Counted from the first letter of the stretch, positions 1 to 8,004 are shown. The stretch is 10,514 nt of DNA from Bacteroidales bacterium (GCA_023135025.1 JAGLTY010000043.1:1-10514), one strand, 5' to 3'. Notes: generated by a model from the letters alone, not told the origin. Translations and numbers: made by a program.

Positions 1-109
1 GGTACCTTCCCAACAATTCACCATACGCCAGCTGGTCACCCTTTTTGGCTTTATCAACCAGATGGATGTCCTGTTGTGCTTTAAGGGAAAGATTGGGATT
101 TATCTCCAT
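1..109 (-). CDS. RNA polymerase sigma factor, sigma-70 family (N-terminal fragment)
   Basis: Only the first 36 codons are in the window; the gene runs off the left edge. The translation begins MEINPNLSLKAQQDIHLVDK and continues with a GDQLAYGELLGRY stretch. That is the start of region 2 of a sigma-70 family factor, where a 'G-D..A..EL..RY' pattern is usual, and I recognise the MEINPNLS-type opening from short Bacteroidota sigma factors. Such proteins direct RNA polymerase to a subset of promoters. The ATG lies inside the last codons of the upstream glycosyltransferase gene, overlapping by ten bases, so the two are probably co-transcribed and translationally coupled. Regions 2.4 and 4, which would show promoter specificity, are outside the window, so whether it is a true ECF factor or a slightly larger type cannot be decided. 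Confidence 0.82.
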   Translation of the reverse strand, partial: MEINPNLSLKAQQDIHLVDKAKKGDQLAYGELLGRY

Positions 110-1242
110 GTTTGGTGCTTTATATCAAAACGGCTGCTGAACCAGATAATACCCAGAATCAGTGGTAAAATAGGATCAAATAGCAGCGAAGGTAACAATA
201 AATACTTCTCATCCAACTGACGCATTCCCAATTTGAAAACCACCAGATGTGTCAGTATTAATAACCCGAAAAGTGCTGCTACAGGCACGGTCCAGGGTGA
301 TGAGAAACAGATCCAGATCAGTGTGGAGTAGAGGATGATCCGGCTGATCCATTCGCTGGCCAGCCTGATCCTGGAACCTGTCCGGTAATGGCTTCCAGCC
401 GACAGATGCCTTTTTTTCTGCTTGATCCAACCTTTGAATGTGGTTTCCGGCAGGGAAAGTGTATGGCTCTCAGGTGAGAACTCCACGGCACTGTTTAACC
501 TGGTGGCATTCTCATTGACAAACAGGTCATCATCGCCAGATAACAGGTGATAGTGTCCCGCAAATCCTTTGTTATCAAAAAAGAGTGCTTTTTCGTAGGC
601 AAGATTTCGACCCACTCCCATGTAGGGCCTCCCTTTTATGGCATATGAGAGATACTGAATGGCGGTAAATGTTGTTTCATAGCGGATGAGTTGGTTGAGC
701 AGACCTTTTTTTCGCTCATATCCACCATATCCCAAAACGATCTTTTTGTCCCCTGAAAAATGTGCCCCCATACTCTTTAACCACTGATCACTGACCGGAT
801 AACAATCAGCATCGGTAAGCAAAACAAAATCGTATTTTGCCGATTTCATACCGATGGTAAGAGCCAGTTTCTTTCCCCGCATAAGTCTGTCATTTGCGGG
901 GATGGAGGTAAATCGGAGCTGCTTGAATTGTGCCGTCAGTTGCATAAGCAGTTGCTCCGTATCGTCGGTTGAACTGTCATTGACCACTACCACTTCAAAC
1001 TCAGGATAATCCTGCTGAAGGACGTGTGGTAAAAAATATTCAAGGTTCTTTACTTCATTTTTCGCACAGATAATCACTGAGATCCCCGGTGTGGAGGAGC
1101 TCTTCTTTTTTTTTCTGTAGAGCGGAAGCCTCAGAAAAACAAAAAGATAGATTCCCATTTGAAACAGGAATGCAAGCAGGAAAAAGACAAGTACGATCCA
1201 GTGATGCAGGAGTGTTCCGGCAATAATTTCTCTTATGTACAT
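100..1242 (-). CDS. Membrane-anchored family 2 glycosyltransferase
   Basis: A 380-residue GT-A fold glycosyltransferase, predicted to transfer a sugar from a nucleotide-sugar donor at the inner face of the cytoplasmic membrane; substrate unknown. An N-terminal membrane segment (about 15-38) is followed by a basic stretch (KKKK, 44-47). Then come the GT2 landmarks: GISVIICAKNE (53-63), the nucleotide-binding VVVNDSSTDDTE (85-96), the metal-binding DAD in LLTDADCYP (144-146), SGDDDL (235-240, probable catalytic acid region), and QKKRH (275-279). The last corresponds to the processive Q-x-x-R-W signature but has His for Trp. Two to three hydrophobic segments close the protein (about 302-335 and 350-370). 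The ATG is preceded by an AT-rich stretch with a weak TAnnTTTA box (1250-1257 on the minus strand), giving a very short leader. It overlaps the sigma factor gene downstream and is divergent from tgt. Confidence 0.85.
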   Translation of the reverse strand: MYIREIIAGTLLHHWIVLVFFLLAFLFQMGIYLFVFLRLPLYRKKKKSSSTPGISVIICAKNEVKNLEYFLPHVLQQDYPEFEVVVVNDSSTDDTEQLLMQLTAQFKQLRFTSIPANDRLMRGKKLALTIGMKSAKYDFVLLTDADCYPVSDQWLKSMGAHFSGDKKIVLGYGGYERKKGLLNQLIRYETTFTAIQYLSYAIKGRPYMGVGRNLAYEKALFFDNKGFAGHYHLLSGDDDLFVNENATRLNSAVEFSPESHTLSLPETTFKGWIKQKKRHLSAGSHYRTGSRIRLASEWISRIILYSTLIWICFSSPWTVPVAALFGLLILTHLVVFKLGMRQLDEKYLLLPSLLFDPILPLILGIIWFSSRFDIKHQTWR

Positions 1243-1301
1243 GAAGGTGTAAATTTAGCTGGCAAATGGGGAAAAGAAAAAGCAGGTTTTCAACAATTGT
1301 T

Positions 1302-1309
1302 TATCTTTG
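1302..1309 (+). promoter_or_regulatory. Putative -7 promoter box for tgt
   Basis: TATCTTTG matches the Bacteroidota primary-sigma -7 consensus TAnnTTTG exactly and sits 20 bases before the tgt ATG at 1329. No convincing TTTG -33 box is seen at the usual 19-21 bp spacing. If real, transcription would start near 1313-1316, which excludes an upstream in-frame ATG at 1266 as the translation start. It rests on one short motif plus position. Confidence 0.45.
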
Positions 1310-1328
1310 GCTGATCTCATCAATTTCC

Positions 1329-2459
1329 ATGGAATTTAAAATTTTATACCGGGACAAAGGGAGTGACGCAAGAGCCGGTACTCTTACTACGGATCATTCC
1401 GAGATCCAAACTCCTGTATTTATGCCTGTGGGTACTGCCGGAACTGTGAAAGGAGTGCATCAGCGAGAGCTGCAGAACGATATCAATGCTCCCATTATTC
1501 TGGGCAATACTTACCATCTATACCTGCGCCCGGGTCTTGAAGTTCTAAAGGGAGCAGGTGGCCTGCACAGGTTTATTAACTGGGACCGTTCCATTCTTAC
1601 CGACAGTGGTGGTTACCAGGTTTTTTCCCTGGCAGCCAATCGGAAGCTGAAACCTGATGGAGCGTGGTTCAGTTCTCATATTGATGGGTCGAAACACCTT
1701 TTTACCCCTGAAAATATTGTTGATACCCAGCGGATCATCGGCGCCGATATCATGATGGCTTTTGATGAGTGCACCCCCTGGCCCTGCGATCTGAAATATG
1801 CAAAGGATTCACTGAACCTGACTCACCAGTGGCTCGACCGGGGAGTGAAGCAGTTCCATTCAACCGAACCGCATTATGGACACAAGCAGGCATTTTTCCC
1901 TATTGTTCAGGGAAGCGTATTTAAAGAGCTGAGAAAGAAGTCTGCTGAGTATATTGCTGAGAAGGGAGCAGAGGGGAACGCCATAGGAGGATTGTCTGTT
2001 GGCGAGCCGGCAGAAGAGATGTATGCCATGCTGGAGGTGGTCAATGAGGTTTTACCTGACGATAAACCACGGTACCTAATGGGTGTTGGAACGCCTGTGA
2101 ATATCCTTGAGGCTATTTCCCGAGGAGTAGATATGTTTGATTGTGTGATGCCTACCCGCAACGGAAGGAACGGCATGTTGTTTACCTCGGAAGGTATCAT
2201 CAATATTAAAAACAGGAAATGGATGGACGATTATTCTCCCATCGACACTTCTGGCAACAGTTTTGTAGATATGCAATATTCCAGGGCTTATCTGCGTCAT
2301 CTAATTATATCCGGTGAGATGCTCGGCGCACAGATAGCAAGTCTGCACAACCTGGCATTCTATCTCTGGCTGATCAGAAAAGCATTTGAAGAAATTAAAA
2401 GCGGCACATTCACTGCATGGAAGGAAAAAATGATACCAGCTTTAGGTACAAGATTGTAA
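1329..2459 (+). CDS. tgt: Queuine / preQ1 tRNA-guanine transglycosylase
   Basis: A 376-residue TGT that exchanges guanine-34 in the anticodon of GUN tRNAs (Asp, Asn, His, Tyr) for preQ1, the committed step of queuosine insertion. Seen directly: TDSGGYQVFS with the general-base Asp (D92), FDECTP (145-150), the substrate-binding GGLSVGE (220-226), and GVDMFDCVMPTRNGRNG (266-282) carrying the nucleophile D271. The C-terminal region that normally has the CxCxxC zinc ligands (about 303-318) contains no Cys, although the fourth ligand His (H340 in SLHNL) is kept. Start choice: an in-frame ATG at 1266 would add 21 residues, but the product from 1329 (MEFKILYRDKG) has the family's usual N-terminus and length, and a -7-like box lies between the two ATGs. 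The 3' end overlaps the following permease gene by 43 bases, which suggests co-expression. Confidence 0.96.
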   Translation: MEFKILYRDKGSDARAGTLTTDHSEIQTPVFMPVGTAGTVKGVHQRELQNDINAPIILGNTYHLYLRPGLEVLKGAGGLHRFINWDRSILTDSGGYQVFSLAANRKLKPDGAWFSSHIDGSKHLFTPENIVDTQRIIGADIMMAFDECTPWPCDLKYAKDSLNLTHQWLDRGVKQFHSTEPHYGHKQAFFPIVQGSVFKELRKKSAEYIAEKGAEGNAIGGLSVGEPAEEMYAMLEVVNEVLPDDKPRYLMGVGTPVNILEAISRGVDMFDCVMPTRNGRNGMLFTSEGIINIKNRKWMDDYSPIDTSGNSFVDMQYSRAYLRHLIISGEMLGAQIASLHNLAFYLWLIRKAFEEIKSGTFTAWKEKMIPALGTRL

Positions 2460-3550
2460 GGTTTTTTGGTCTGAAGATCCTGGACATCTATGTGATCCGG
2501 AAATTTCTGAGCACTTTTCTGTTGTCTATCGCATTGATCCTCTCTATTGTGGTGATCTTTGACCTATCTGAGAAAATCGATGATTTTCTTGAAAGCGGGG
2601 CCAAGCTGAAGGTGATTATGTTTGATTATTATCTCAATTTCATTCCATATTTCGCCGTGCTTTTCAGCTCACTGTTTGCATTTATTGCAGTGATCTACTT
2701 TACAAGCAGGATGGCATATAATACAGAGATTATTGCCATTCTGAATAGCGGCATGAGTTTCCGGAGGTTTCTTCTCCCTTATTTTATTTCAGCCACCCTT
2801 ATTGCTTCTGTCTCCTTCTATCTGAGCGACCAGGTGATTCCCAGTGCCAATAAGGTGAAGCTGGACTTCGAGGAGCAATATGTAAAAAAACGCCCCATTC
2901 GGTTTAAAGCCAAGGATTTTCACAGGCAGATAGAACCTGGAATATATGTCTACCTGCACAGCTACAGCAATGTATCCAAGGTGGGCTATCAGTTTACCAT
3001 TGAGAAGTTTGAGGATGGTAAACTAGTCTCCAAGATGGTTGCCGACCAGATCAGATGGGATACCACTGTAAACAAGTGGAGGGCCCGGAGGTACTACATC
3101 CGTACCATCGACGGTCTAAATGAAACCATTGTAGAGGGAAAGCAGATAGACACCACCCTTGCCATGCATCCGGATGATTTCAAAATGAGGCTGAACATTG
3201 TGGAGACCATGAGTCTGAAGGAGCTGGATGAATTTATAAAGAAACAGCGGATGCAGGGAGAGACCAATGTAACCTCCTACCAGATTGAACGTCATAACCG
3301 TATTGCTTTCCCATTTTCCACATTTATATTGACACTGATTGGGGTAGCTGTATCGTCCAGGAAGATGAGGGGGGGCATCGGGATGCAAATAGCCATCGGG
3401 GTGGTATTTTGTTTTACCTATATTCTGTTTACCCAGTTTTCCAAACAGTTTGCCATTGGAGGGTTGCTACCGGTGATGTTGGCTGTCTGGTTACCCAACA
3501 TATTTTATGGGATTATTGCACTGTTTTTAATGCGCATGGCGCCCAGGTAG
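2417..3550 (+). CDS. LptF/LptG (YjgP/YjgQ) family permease
   Basis: A 377-residue inner-membrane protein of the YjgP/YjgQ family. These proteins form the transmembrane part of the LptB2FG ABC exporter, which extracts lipopolysaccharide from the inner membrane and passes it to the Lpt bridge. The layout is typical: an amphipathic N-terminus (KILDIYVIRKF, 20-30), three membrane segments (about 30-49, 71-95, 117-136), a large periplasmic beta-jellyroll region (about 137-290), then three more segments (about 296-312, 321-338, 346-374). The loop motif EIIAILNSGMSFRRF (104-118) is characteristic of the coupling helix region. The ATG at 2417 lies within tgt and gives about 18 residues before the conserved start; no other ATG is available before the first membrane segment. 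LptF and LptG cannot be told apart here, so no symbol is given. The partner permease and ATPase are not in the window. Confidence 0.9.
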   Translation: MEGKNDTSFRYKIVRFFGLKILDIYVIRKFLSTFLLSIALILSIVVIFDLSEKIDDFLESGAKLKVIMFDYYLNFIPYFAVLFSSLFAFIAVIYFTSRMAYNTEIIAILNSGMSFRRFLLPYFISATLIASVSFYLSDQVIPSANKVKLDFEEQYVKKRPIRFKAKDFHRQIEPGIYVYLHSYSNVSKVGYQFTIEKFEDGKLVSKMVADQIRWDTTVNKWRARRYYIRTIDGLNETIVEGKQIDTTLAMHPDDFKMRLNIVETMSLKELDEFIKKQRMQGETNVTSYQIERHNRIAFPFSTFILTLIGVAVSSRKMRGGIGMQIAIGVVFCFTYILFTQFSKQFAIGGLLPVMLAVWLPNIFYGIIALFLMRMAPR

Positions 3551-3642
3551 GAGTTTTGGACAACGGACCGGAATGTTTTATGCAACAGCTTTTCAAACGT
3601 ATTTTTTTTGTAAGATTGTATCACTAACTAAAATCGATAACA

Positions 3643-5187
3643 ATGTCCTCAAACAAAAAAGTTCAGGAACTTAAGAAACGCCGAGAAGAGGTGCAGCAGG
3701 GAGGTGGCGAAAAGGCCATTCAGAAGCAGGTTGCCATGGGGAAGTTAACAGCCAGGGAGCGAATCATCAAACTTCTTGACGAAGGATCTTTCAATGAGTA
3801 TGATATGTTTGTAGAGCATGAAGCAAGGGACTTTGGTATGGACCGAAAGAAGCTTCATGGAGATGGTGTTATTGTGGGAACTGGTACCATTGGTGGCAGA
3901 CCGGTCTGCATCTATGCACAGGATTTTACTGTGGCAGGGGGATCGCTTGGTTTTATGCATGCCCGGAAGATTACCAAGATCATGGATCACTCCCTGAAGA
4001 TGCGAATGCCACTGATTGGCATCAATGATTCAGGTGGAGCGAGGATCCAGGAAGGGGTGAACTCGCTGGCGGGATACGGAGAGATCTTTTTCAGAAACAC
4101 CCTGGCCTCGGGTGTAATTCCTCAGATTTCTGTAATTCTTGGTCCATGTGCGGGAGGAGCTGTCTATTCACCTGCGCTGACCGACTTTGTTTTTGTTGTG
4201 GATAACATCTCCAAGATGTTTATCACCGGCCCGGAAGTTATCAAAACCGTACTGGGTGAGGATATCTCCATGGAGGAGCTGGGGGGTGCCCGTGTTCATA
4301 GTGAAATTACCGGGAATGCACACTTCTTCTCAGAATCGGAGGATGAGTGTTTCGATCAGATAAAATCATTGCTCAGTTATCTTCCCTGGTCAAATACCGA
4401 TGTTCCGGCCAGGAAAGAGATAGTGGAACCACTGGAGGAGTTCAATGTCTCTGAGATCGTTCCAGCGGATAAGAGACAACCCTATGATGTTCGGAATGTA
4501 ATCAGGGCGGTGACCGACGGGTCGGATTTCTTCGAGATCCAGGAGAGCTGGGCTGCCAATATGGTGATTGGTTTTGGAACCATGAACGGACGTACCATAG
4601 GCTTTGTGGCCAATCAACCGCTTGTTCTTGCCGGCGTGCTTGATGTGGATTCGTCAGATAAAGCAGGCAGGTTTATACGGTATTGTGATGCATTCAATAT
4701 TCCCATCGTTACTTTCGTTGACCTGCCAGGATATTTGCCGGGAGTGGACCAGGAACATGCAGGGGTAATCAGGCACGGAGCCAAGGTGTTGTATGCTTAC
4801 AGCGAAGCAACAGTTCCTAAAATCACAGTGATCATCCGTAAAGCTTATGGAGGAGGGTATATTGCCATGAATTCCAGGCACCTCAGGGCCGATTTTGTAT
4901 TTGCATGGCCCGATGCAGAGGTGGCTGTGATGGGACCTGAGGGAGCAGCCAATATTATTTTCAGGAAGGAGATTGCCGCTGCAGAGGATCCTGATCAAAT
5001 GAGGGCACAGAAGGTCCAGGAGTACAAGGAGAAGTTTGCCAATCCTTATGTGGCTGCGGCAAAGGGCTATATCGATTCAGTAATCGAACCATGGGAGACC
5101 AGGAAGTCATTGCTTCATGCCCTTGATGTTTCGGGGGAGAAGAGCGTAGGAATGCCAATGAAAAAACATGGTATACCACCATTTTAA
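3643..5187 (+). CDS. Acyl-CoA carboxylase / decarboxylase carboxyltransferase subunit (PccB/MmdA type)
   Basis: A 514-residue carboxyltransferase of the biotin-dependent family, moving a carboxyl group between carboxybiotin and an acyl-CoA, most likely propionyl-/methylmalonyl-CoA. Two crotonase-like halves are visible. The N half has GGSLGF (99-104), NDSGGARIQEG (128-138) and GPCAGGAVYSPALTDF (157-172). The C half has VANQPLVLAGVLD (322-334), LPGYLPGVDQE (361-371), the KAYGGGYIAM oxyanion-hole loop (400-409) and VMGPEGA (429-435). Length and motifs fit PccB and MmdA equally. It is followed nine bases downstream by a biotin carrier gene, so the two are an operon. There is a 92-base gap after the permease gene with only a weak promoter-like TAAGATTG (3611-3618), and no clear terminator. 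Without a biotin carboxylase (carboxylase reading) or an MmdB-type membrane subunit (sodium-pump decarboxylase reading) in view, the direction of the reaction is undecided. Confidence 0.93.
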   Translation: MSSNKKVQELKKRREEVQQGGGEKAIQKQVAMGKLTARERIIKLLDEGSFNEYDMFVEHEARDFGMDRKKLHGDGVIVGTGTIGGRPVCIYAQDFTVAGGSLGFMHARKITKIMDHSLKMRMPLIGINDSGGARIQEGVNSLAGYGEIFFRNTLASGVIPQISVILGPCAGGAVYSPALTDFVFVVDNISKMFITGPEVIKTVLGEDISMEELGGARVHSEITGNAHFFSESEDECFDQIKSLLSYLPWSNTDVPARKEIVEPLEEFNVSEIVPADKRQPYDVRNVIRAVTDGSDFFEIQESWAANMVIGFGTMNGRTIGFVANQPLVLAGVLDVDSSDKAGRFIRYCDAFNIPIVTFVDLPGYLPGVDQEHAGVIRHGAKVLYAYSEATVPKITVIIRKAYGGGYIAMNSRHLRADFVFAWPDAEVAVMGPEGAANIIFRKEIAAAEDPDQMRAQKVQEYKEKFANPYVAAAKGYIDSVIEPWETRKSLLHALDVSGEKSVGMPMKKHGIPPF

Positions 5188-5196
5188 AACCTATTC

Positions 5197-5547
5197 ATGA
5201 GCAACAAGGAAAAACCTCCAAAAAAGAGCCCCACCAGTGAACCCCGGATGGAATCACTGGAGATCGGAAGTGCTTTGTATACAACCAGGCTCACTTCCAA
5301 GTTCAGGAACAGGGAGTTATGGCAGAAGCCTGATAAGAGGATAATCGAAGCTGTAATCCCCGGTCTCATTCAGAGGATCATGGCCAAAGAGGGGGATGAG
5401 GTGGCTGCCGGCACTCCGCTCCTGATCCTGGAGGCTATGAAAATGAGAAACGAGATACTTGCACCGGTTGGCGGAGTGGTCAGGAAGATTCATGTCAGCG
5501 AAGGGGAGATGGTACCCAAATCTCATCTACTCATTGAGATGGATTAG
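5197..5547 (+). CDS. Biotin carboxyl carrier protein
   Basis: A 116-residue biotinyl-domain protein. The C-terminal domain (about 48-116) has the biotinylation motif EAMKM with the acceptor lysine at K82, preceded by the PG(L)I...KEGDEV..G..LLILEA pattern and followed by the matching half-domain hairpin (GGVVRKIHVSEGEMV). The N-terminal part (1-47) is charged and Lys/Pro-rich, then carries LYTTRLTSKFRNRELW, a stretch I associate with Bacteroidota acyl-CoA carboxylase carriers. It would shuttle CO2 on biotin to the carboxyltransferase encoded directly upstream. The ATG at 5197 is nine bases after that gene's stop. A second in-frame ATG at 5248 is possible but would delete only the unstructured tail. 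The stop TAG interlocks with the stop of ispE on the other strand (shared bases 5544-5547). Confidence 0.92.
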   Translation: MSNKEKPPKKSPTSEPRMESLEIGSALYTTRLTSKFRNRELWQKPDKRIIEAVIPGLIQRIMAKEGDEVAAGTPLLILEAMKMRNEILAPVGGVVRKIHVSEGEMVPKSHLLIEMD

Positions 5548-6362
5548 GCCGGCCCTTTCCAGATCACATACCTTTGAATATCTTCAGGAAGTTCCGGAAG
5601 AGTTTCGAAGATCCCGTAGAGAGATGAGCCACTGCCGCTCATGGATGCGAACTTTGCCCCGGCACTGTAAAGGGAGCGTTTCAACTCTTTCAGCAGGTGG
5701 TGTTTCTGAAAGGTGCTCTCTTCAAAGTCGTTAATTACCAGATTTTTCCATTGATTTACTGGTGCTTCGATCAATTGTCGCAGGTGCAAATCCGGAATAG
5801 CAGGGGAGAGAGCGCCATACGCTTCAGCGGTGGAGATATGAATTTCGGGAAACAGCAACACCAGGTAAAATTTATCAAGTGATACATTCACCTGGCTCAG
5901 GAGTTCACCTCTGCCTTCCATCATCATCGGAACATTGTGAAGAAAGAATGGACAATCACTGCCCAGTTGACCTGCCAGTTCTGCCACTCTTTCAGGTGGT
6001 GCGGGGGAGCTGGCCAAAAGATTCAGCCCTCTTAGAATGGTGGTAGCATTGGAAGATCCTCCACCCAGTCCGGCACCAACGGGAATCTGTTTGTGCAGGT
6101 GAATGGCTACATTGGGAAGTGCTCTTTCCGATGCCAGTAATTTCCAGGCTTTGATGCAGAGGTTCTTCTCCATATGGGCTTCAAACCGGATTCCGGACTG
6201 CGAGAAGCGTATGGGAATATCCTCTTCAGGTAGCTGATTGATCTCAATGATATCACATAGAGCAGTGGGGTACATCACCGATCGGAGGTTATGAAACCCA
6301 TCTGCTCTTCGTTCAAGGATCTGTAATCCCAGGTTGATCTTGGCAGGTGAAAAGTATATCAT
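5544..6362 (-). CDS. ispE: 4-diphosphocytidyl-2-C-methyl-D-erythritol kinase
   Basis: A 272-residue GHMP kinase that phosphorylates CDP-methylerythritol at the 2-OH, the fourth enzyme of the MEP route to isoprenoid precursors, in the cytoplasm. Motif 1 PAKINLGLQIL (6-16) carries the catalytic lysine K8. The ATP-binding GHMP motif PVGAGLGGGSSNA spans 94-106. GSDCPFF (134-140) carries the catalytic Asp, and motif 3 is MSGSGSSLYGIF (241-252). Length is normal for Bacteroidota IspE. The gene converges on the biotin carrier gene, sharing four bases at the stops, and no terminator fits between them. It is divergent from dnaB; a TATCTTTA box on the minus strand (6369-6376) just before the ATG would give a very short or absent leader. 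Confidence 0.95.
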   Translation of the reverse strand: MIYFSPAKINLGLQILERRADGFHNLRSVMYPTALCDIIEINQLPEEDIPIRFSQSGIRFEAHMEKNLCIKAWKLLASERALPNVAIHLHKQIPVGAGLGGGSSNATTILRGLNLLASSPAPPERVAELAGQLGSDCPFFLHNVPMMMEGRGELLSQVNVSLDKFYLVLLFPEIHISTAEAYGALSPAIPDLHLRQLIEAPVNQWKNLVINDFEESTFQKHHLLKELKRSLYSAGAKFASMSGSGSSLYGIFETLPELPEDIQRYVIWKGPA

Positions 6363-6368
6363 TCAACA

Positions 6369-6376
6369 TAAAGATA
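6369..6376 (-). promoter_or_regulatory. Putative -7 box for ispE
   Basis: Read on the minus strand this is TATCTTTA, one base from the Bacteroidota consensus TAnnTTTG, ending seven bases before the ispE ATG (6362). If used, the transcript would be nearly leaderless. No -33 TTTG is seen at the right distance, so this is a weak call based on position. Confidence 0.3.
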
Positions 6377-6465
6377 TTGCATTTTTCAACATTTGTTAAT
6401 TAAAACTTTGGAGGCTGTGTGCAAAAGTAACCAATGGGACCAAAGTGCCGATGAGAGTGGTTTCT

Positions 6466-6473
6466 TACCTTTA
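6466..6473 (+). promoter_or_regulatory. Putative -7 box for dnaB
   Basis: TACCTTTA is one base from TAnnTTTG and lies 19 bases before the dnaB ATG at 6493. Its distance to the ATG matches that of the tgt box to its ATG. It falls downstream of an in-frame ATG at 6445, which argues against that earlier start. No -33 element is recognised. Confidence 0.35.
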
Positions 6474-6492
6474 CAGCCCAAATCTGAAATTT

Positions 6493-8004
6493 ATGGCCAA
6501 GCAGCAAATCAGTACCCCGAAAAAGAATCCTGCCATTTCCCTTGATTATGGTAAAATACCCCCCCAGGCACTTGATCTCGAGGAGGCTGTTCTTGGAGCC
6601 ATCATGCTTGAAAAGGATGCCATTCTTTCAGTACTTGATATACTGGAGCCGCGCAGTTTTTACAAGGAGTCGCACCAGCGGATCTATGAAGTGGCTCAGT
6701 CGCTTTCCCAGGAGGAAAAGCCCATAGACCTGCTTACTGTTACCGAGGAACTAAGAAAGAATGAAAAGCTTGAAGCGGTTGGTGGGGCGGTATACATTTC
6801 GCAGCTTACTTCACGGATTGGATCAGCGGCACATCTGGAGTACCATGCCCGTATTGTGGCACAGAAATATATCCAGCGTGAGTTGATCCGTGTCTCCTCC
6901 GATATACAGGAGCGTGCTTTTGATGAGGGTACGGATGTGGATGACCTTCTGGATTTTTCTGAAAGGGAGCTGCTGAACATTGCAGAGGGTCACATCAAGA
7001 AGGAGACTATCAAGCTTAACAACCTGATCAAGACTGCTCTCGAGCAGATCGAAGAGGCAGGAAAAAGGGAGGACAGCCTGAGTGGGGTGCCCTCGGGGTT
7101 TACACGCCTCGACAGGCTTACATCCGGCTGGCAGAAATCGGACCTTGTGATCCTGGCTGCCCGTCCCTCCATGGGTAAAACAGCATTTGCGCTCTCCATG
7201 GCCAGGAACATGGCGGTGGACCACAGCCGCCCGGTGGCTTTTTTCTCCCTTGAGATGTCCTCCATCCAGCTGGTGAACCGGCTGATCATTGGGGAGACCC
7301 AACTGGCCTCGGACAAGATCAGGACGGGGCGTCTTGAGAATTATGAGTGGGAGCAGCTCGAGTATAAGATCAAGGATCTGGAGAAGGCGCCGATCTATGT
7401 GGACGACACACCAGCCATCTCCATATTTGAATTCCGTGCCAAATGCAGGAGATTGAAGCAAAAGTATGATATACAGGCCGTTGTATTAGACTATCTTCAG
7501 CTGATGACCGGGTCGAAGGATTCGGGCAGCCGGGAGCAGGAGGTAAGTAATATCTCTCGTTCTCTGAAGAGTATTGCCAAGGAACTGGATATACCCATTA
7601 TTGCATTGTCACAGCTGAACCGAAGTGTGGAAATGCGTTCCGGAAACAAGCGCCCACAGCTTTCAGACCTGCGTGAGTCAGGTGCCATTGAGCAGGATGC
7701 CGACCTGGTTCTCTTTATCCACCGTCCAGAATATTATGGCATTGATGTGGATGAGGAGGGCAACTCGCTGAAAGGGGTTGCAGAGATTATGGTGGCCAAA
7801 CACAGGAACGGTCCTACGGGTGATATTCATCTGAAATTCGTGCGGGAGTATGCCAAGTTTGTGGACATGGACGACACCCTGGCCATGGTTGACGATGACG
7901 AGAACGGTTTTACGATCTCCTCAAAGATGAATCAGGAGGGTGAAGGTTTGACCAACAATGATATTAGAATGAACAACGGTTTTGACGGACCGGTGCCGTT
8001 TTAA
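6493..8004 (+). CDS. dnaB: Replicative DNA helicase
   Basis: A 503-residue hexameric 5'-3' helicase that unwinds DNA at the replication fork and recruits primase. The N-terminal primase-binding domain (about 22-125, PPQALDLEEAVLGAIML...) is followed by a linker (about 126-190) and the RecA-like motor domain. Motor motifs are Walker A ARPSMGKTA (213-221), FFSLEM (230-235), Walker B VVLDYLQLM (340-348), SQLNR (383-387), RPQLSDLRESGAIEQDADLV (397-416) and KHRNGPTG (446-453) with the arginine finger. No intein or insertion interrupts it. Start choice: an in-frame ATG at 6445 would add 16 residues, but MAKQQISTPKKN is the more natural N-terminus and a -7-like box lies between the two. The acidic, Asn-rich tail (about 470-503) is poorly conserved in the family. 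It is divergent from ispE and ends at a hairpin terminator. Confidence 0.97.
   Translation: MAKQQISTPKKNPAISLDYGKIPPQALDLEEAVLGAIMLEKDAILSVLDILEPRSFYKESHQRIYEVAQSLSQEEKPIDLLTVTEELRKNEKLEAVGGAVYISQLTSRIGSAAHLEYHARIVAQKYIQRELIRVSSDIQERAFDEGTDVDDLLDFSERELLNIAEGHIKKETIKLNNLIKTALEQIEEAGKREDSLSGVPSGFTRLDRLTSGWQKSDLVILAARPSMGKTAFALSMARNMAVDHSRPVAFFSLEMSSIQLVNRLIIGETQLASDKIRTGRLENYEWEQLEYKIKDLEKAPIYVDDTPAISIFEFRAKCRRLKQKYDIQAVVLDYLQLMTGSKDSGSREQEVSNISRSLKSIAKELDIPIIALSQLNRSVEMRSGNKRPQLSDLRESGAIEQDADLVLFIHRPEYYGIDVDEEGNSLKGVAEIMVAKHRNGPTGDIHLKFVREYAKFVDMDDTLAMVDDDENGFTISSKMNQEGEGLTNNDIRMNNGFDGPVPF

Noticed and set aside
1266..1328. Upstream in-frame ATG extending tgt by 21 residues
   Set aside because: The extra residues do not resemble the TGT N-terminus, the shorter form has the family length, and a perfect -7-like box lies downstream of that ATG.
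3409..3627. 72-codon plus-strand frame at the end of the permease gene
   Set aside because: Most of it overlaps the conserved last membrane segments of the permease in another frame.
6445..6492. Upstream in-frame ATG extending dnaB by 16 residues
   Set aside because: The extension is not DnaB-like, and a -7-like box overlaps it; MAKQQIS at 6493 is the better start.
6823..7461. 212-codon antisense frame within dnaB
   Set aside because: It lies fully within a conserved helicase gene and its translation shows no recognisable motif.
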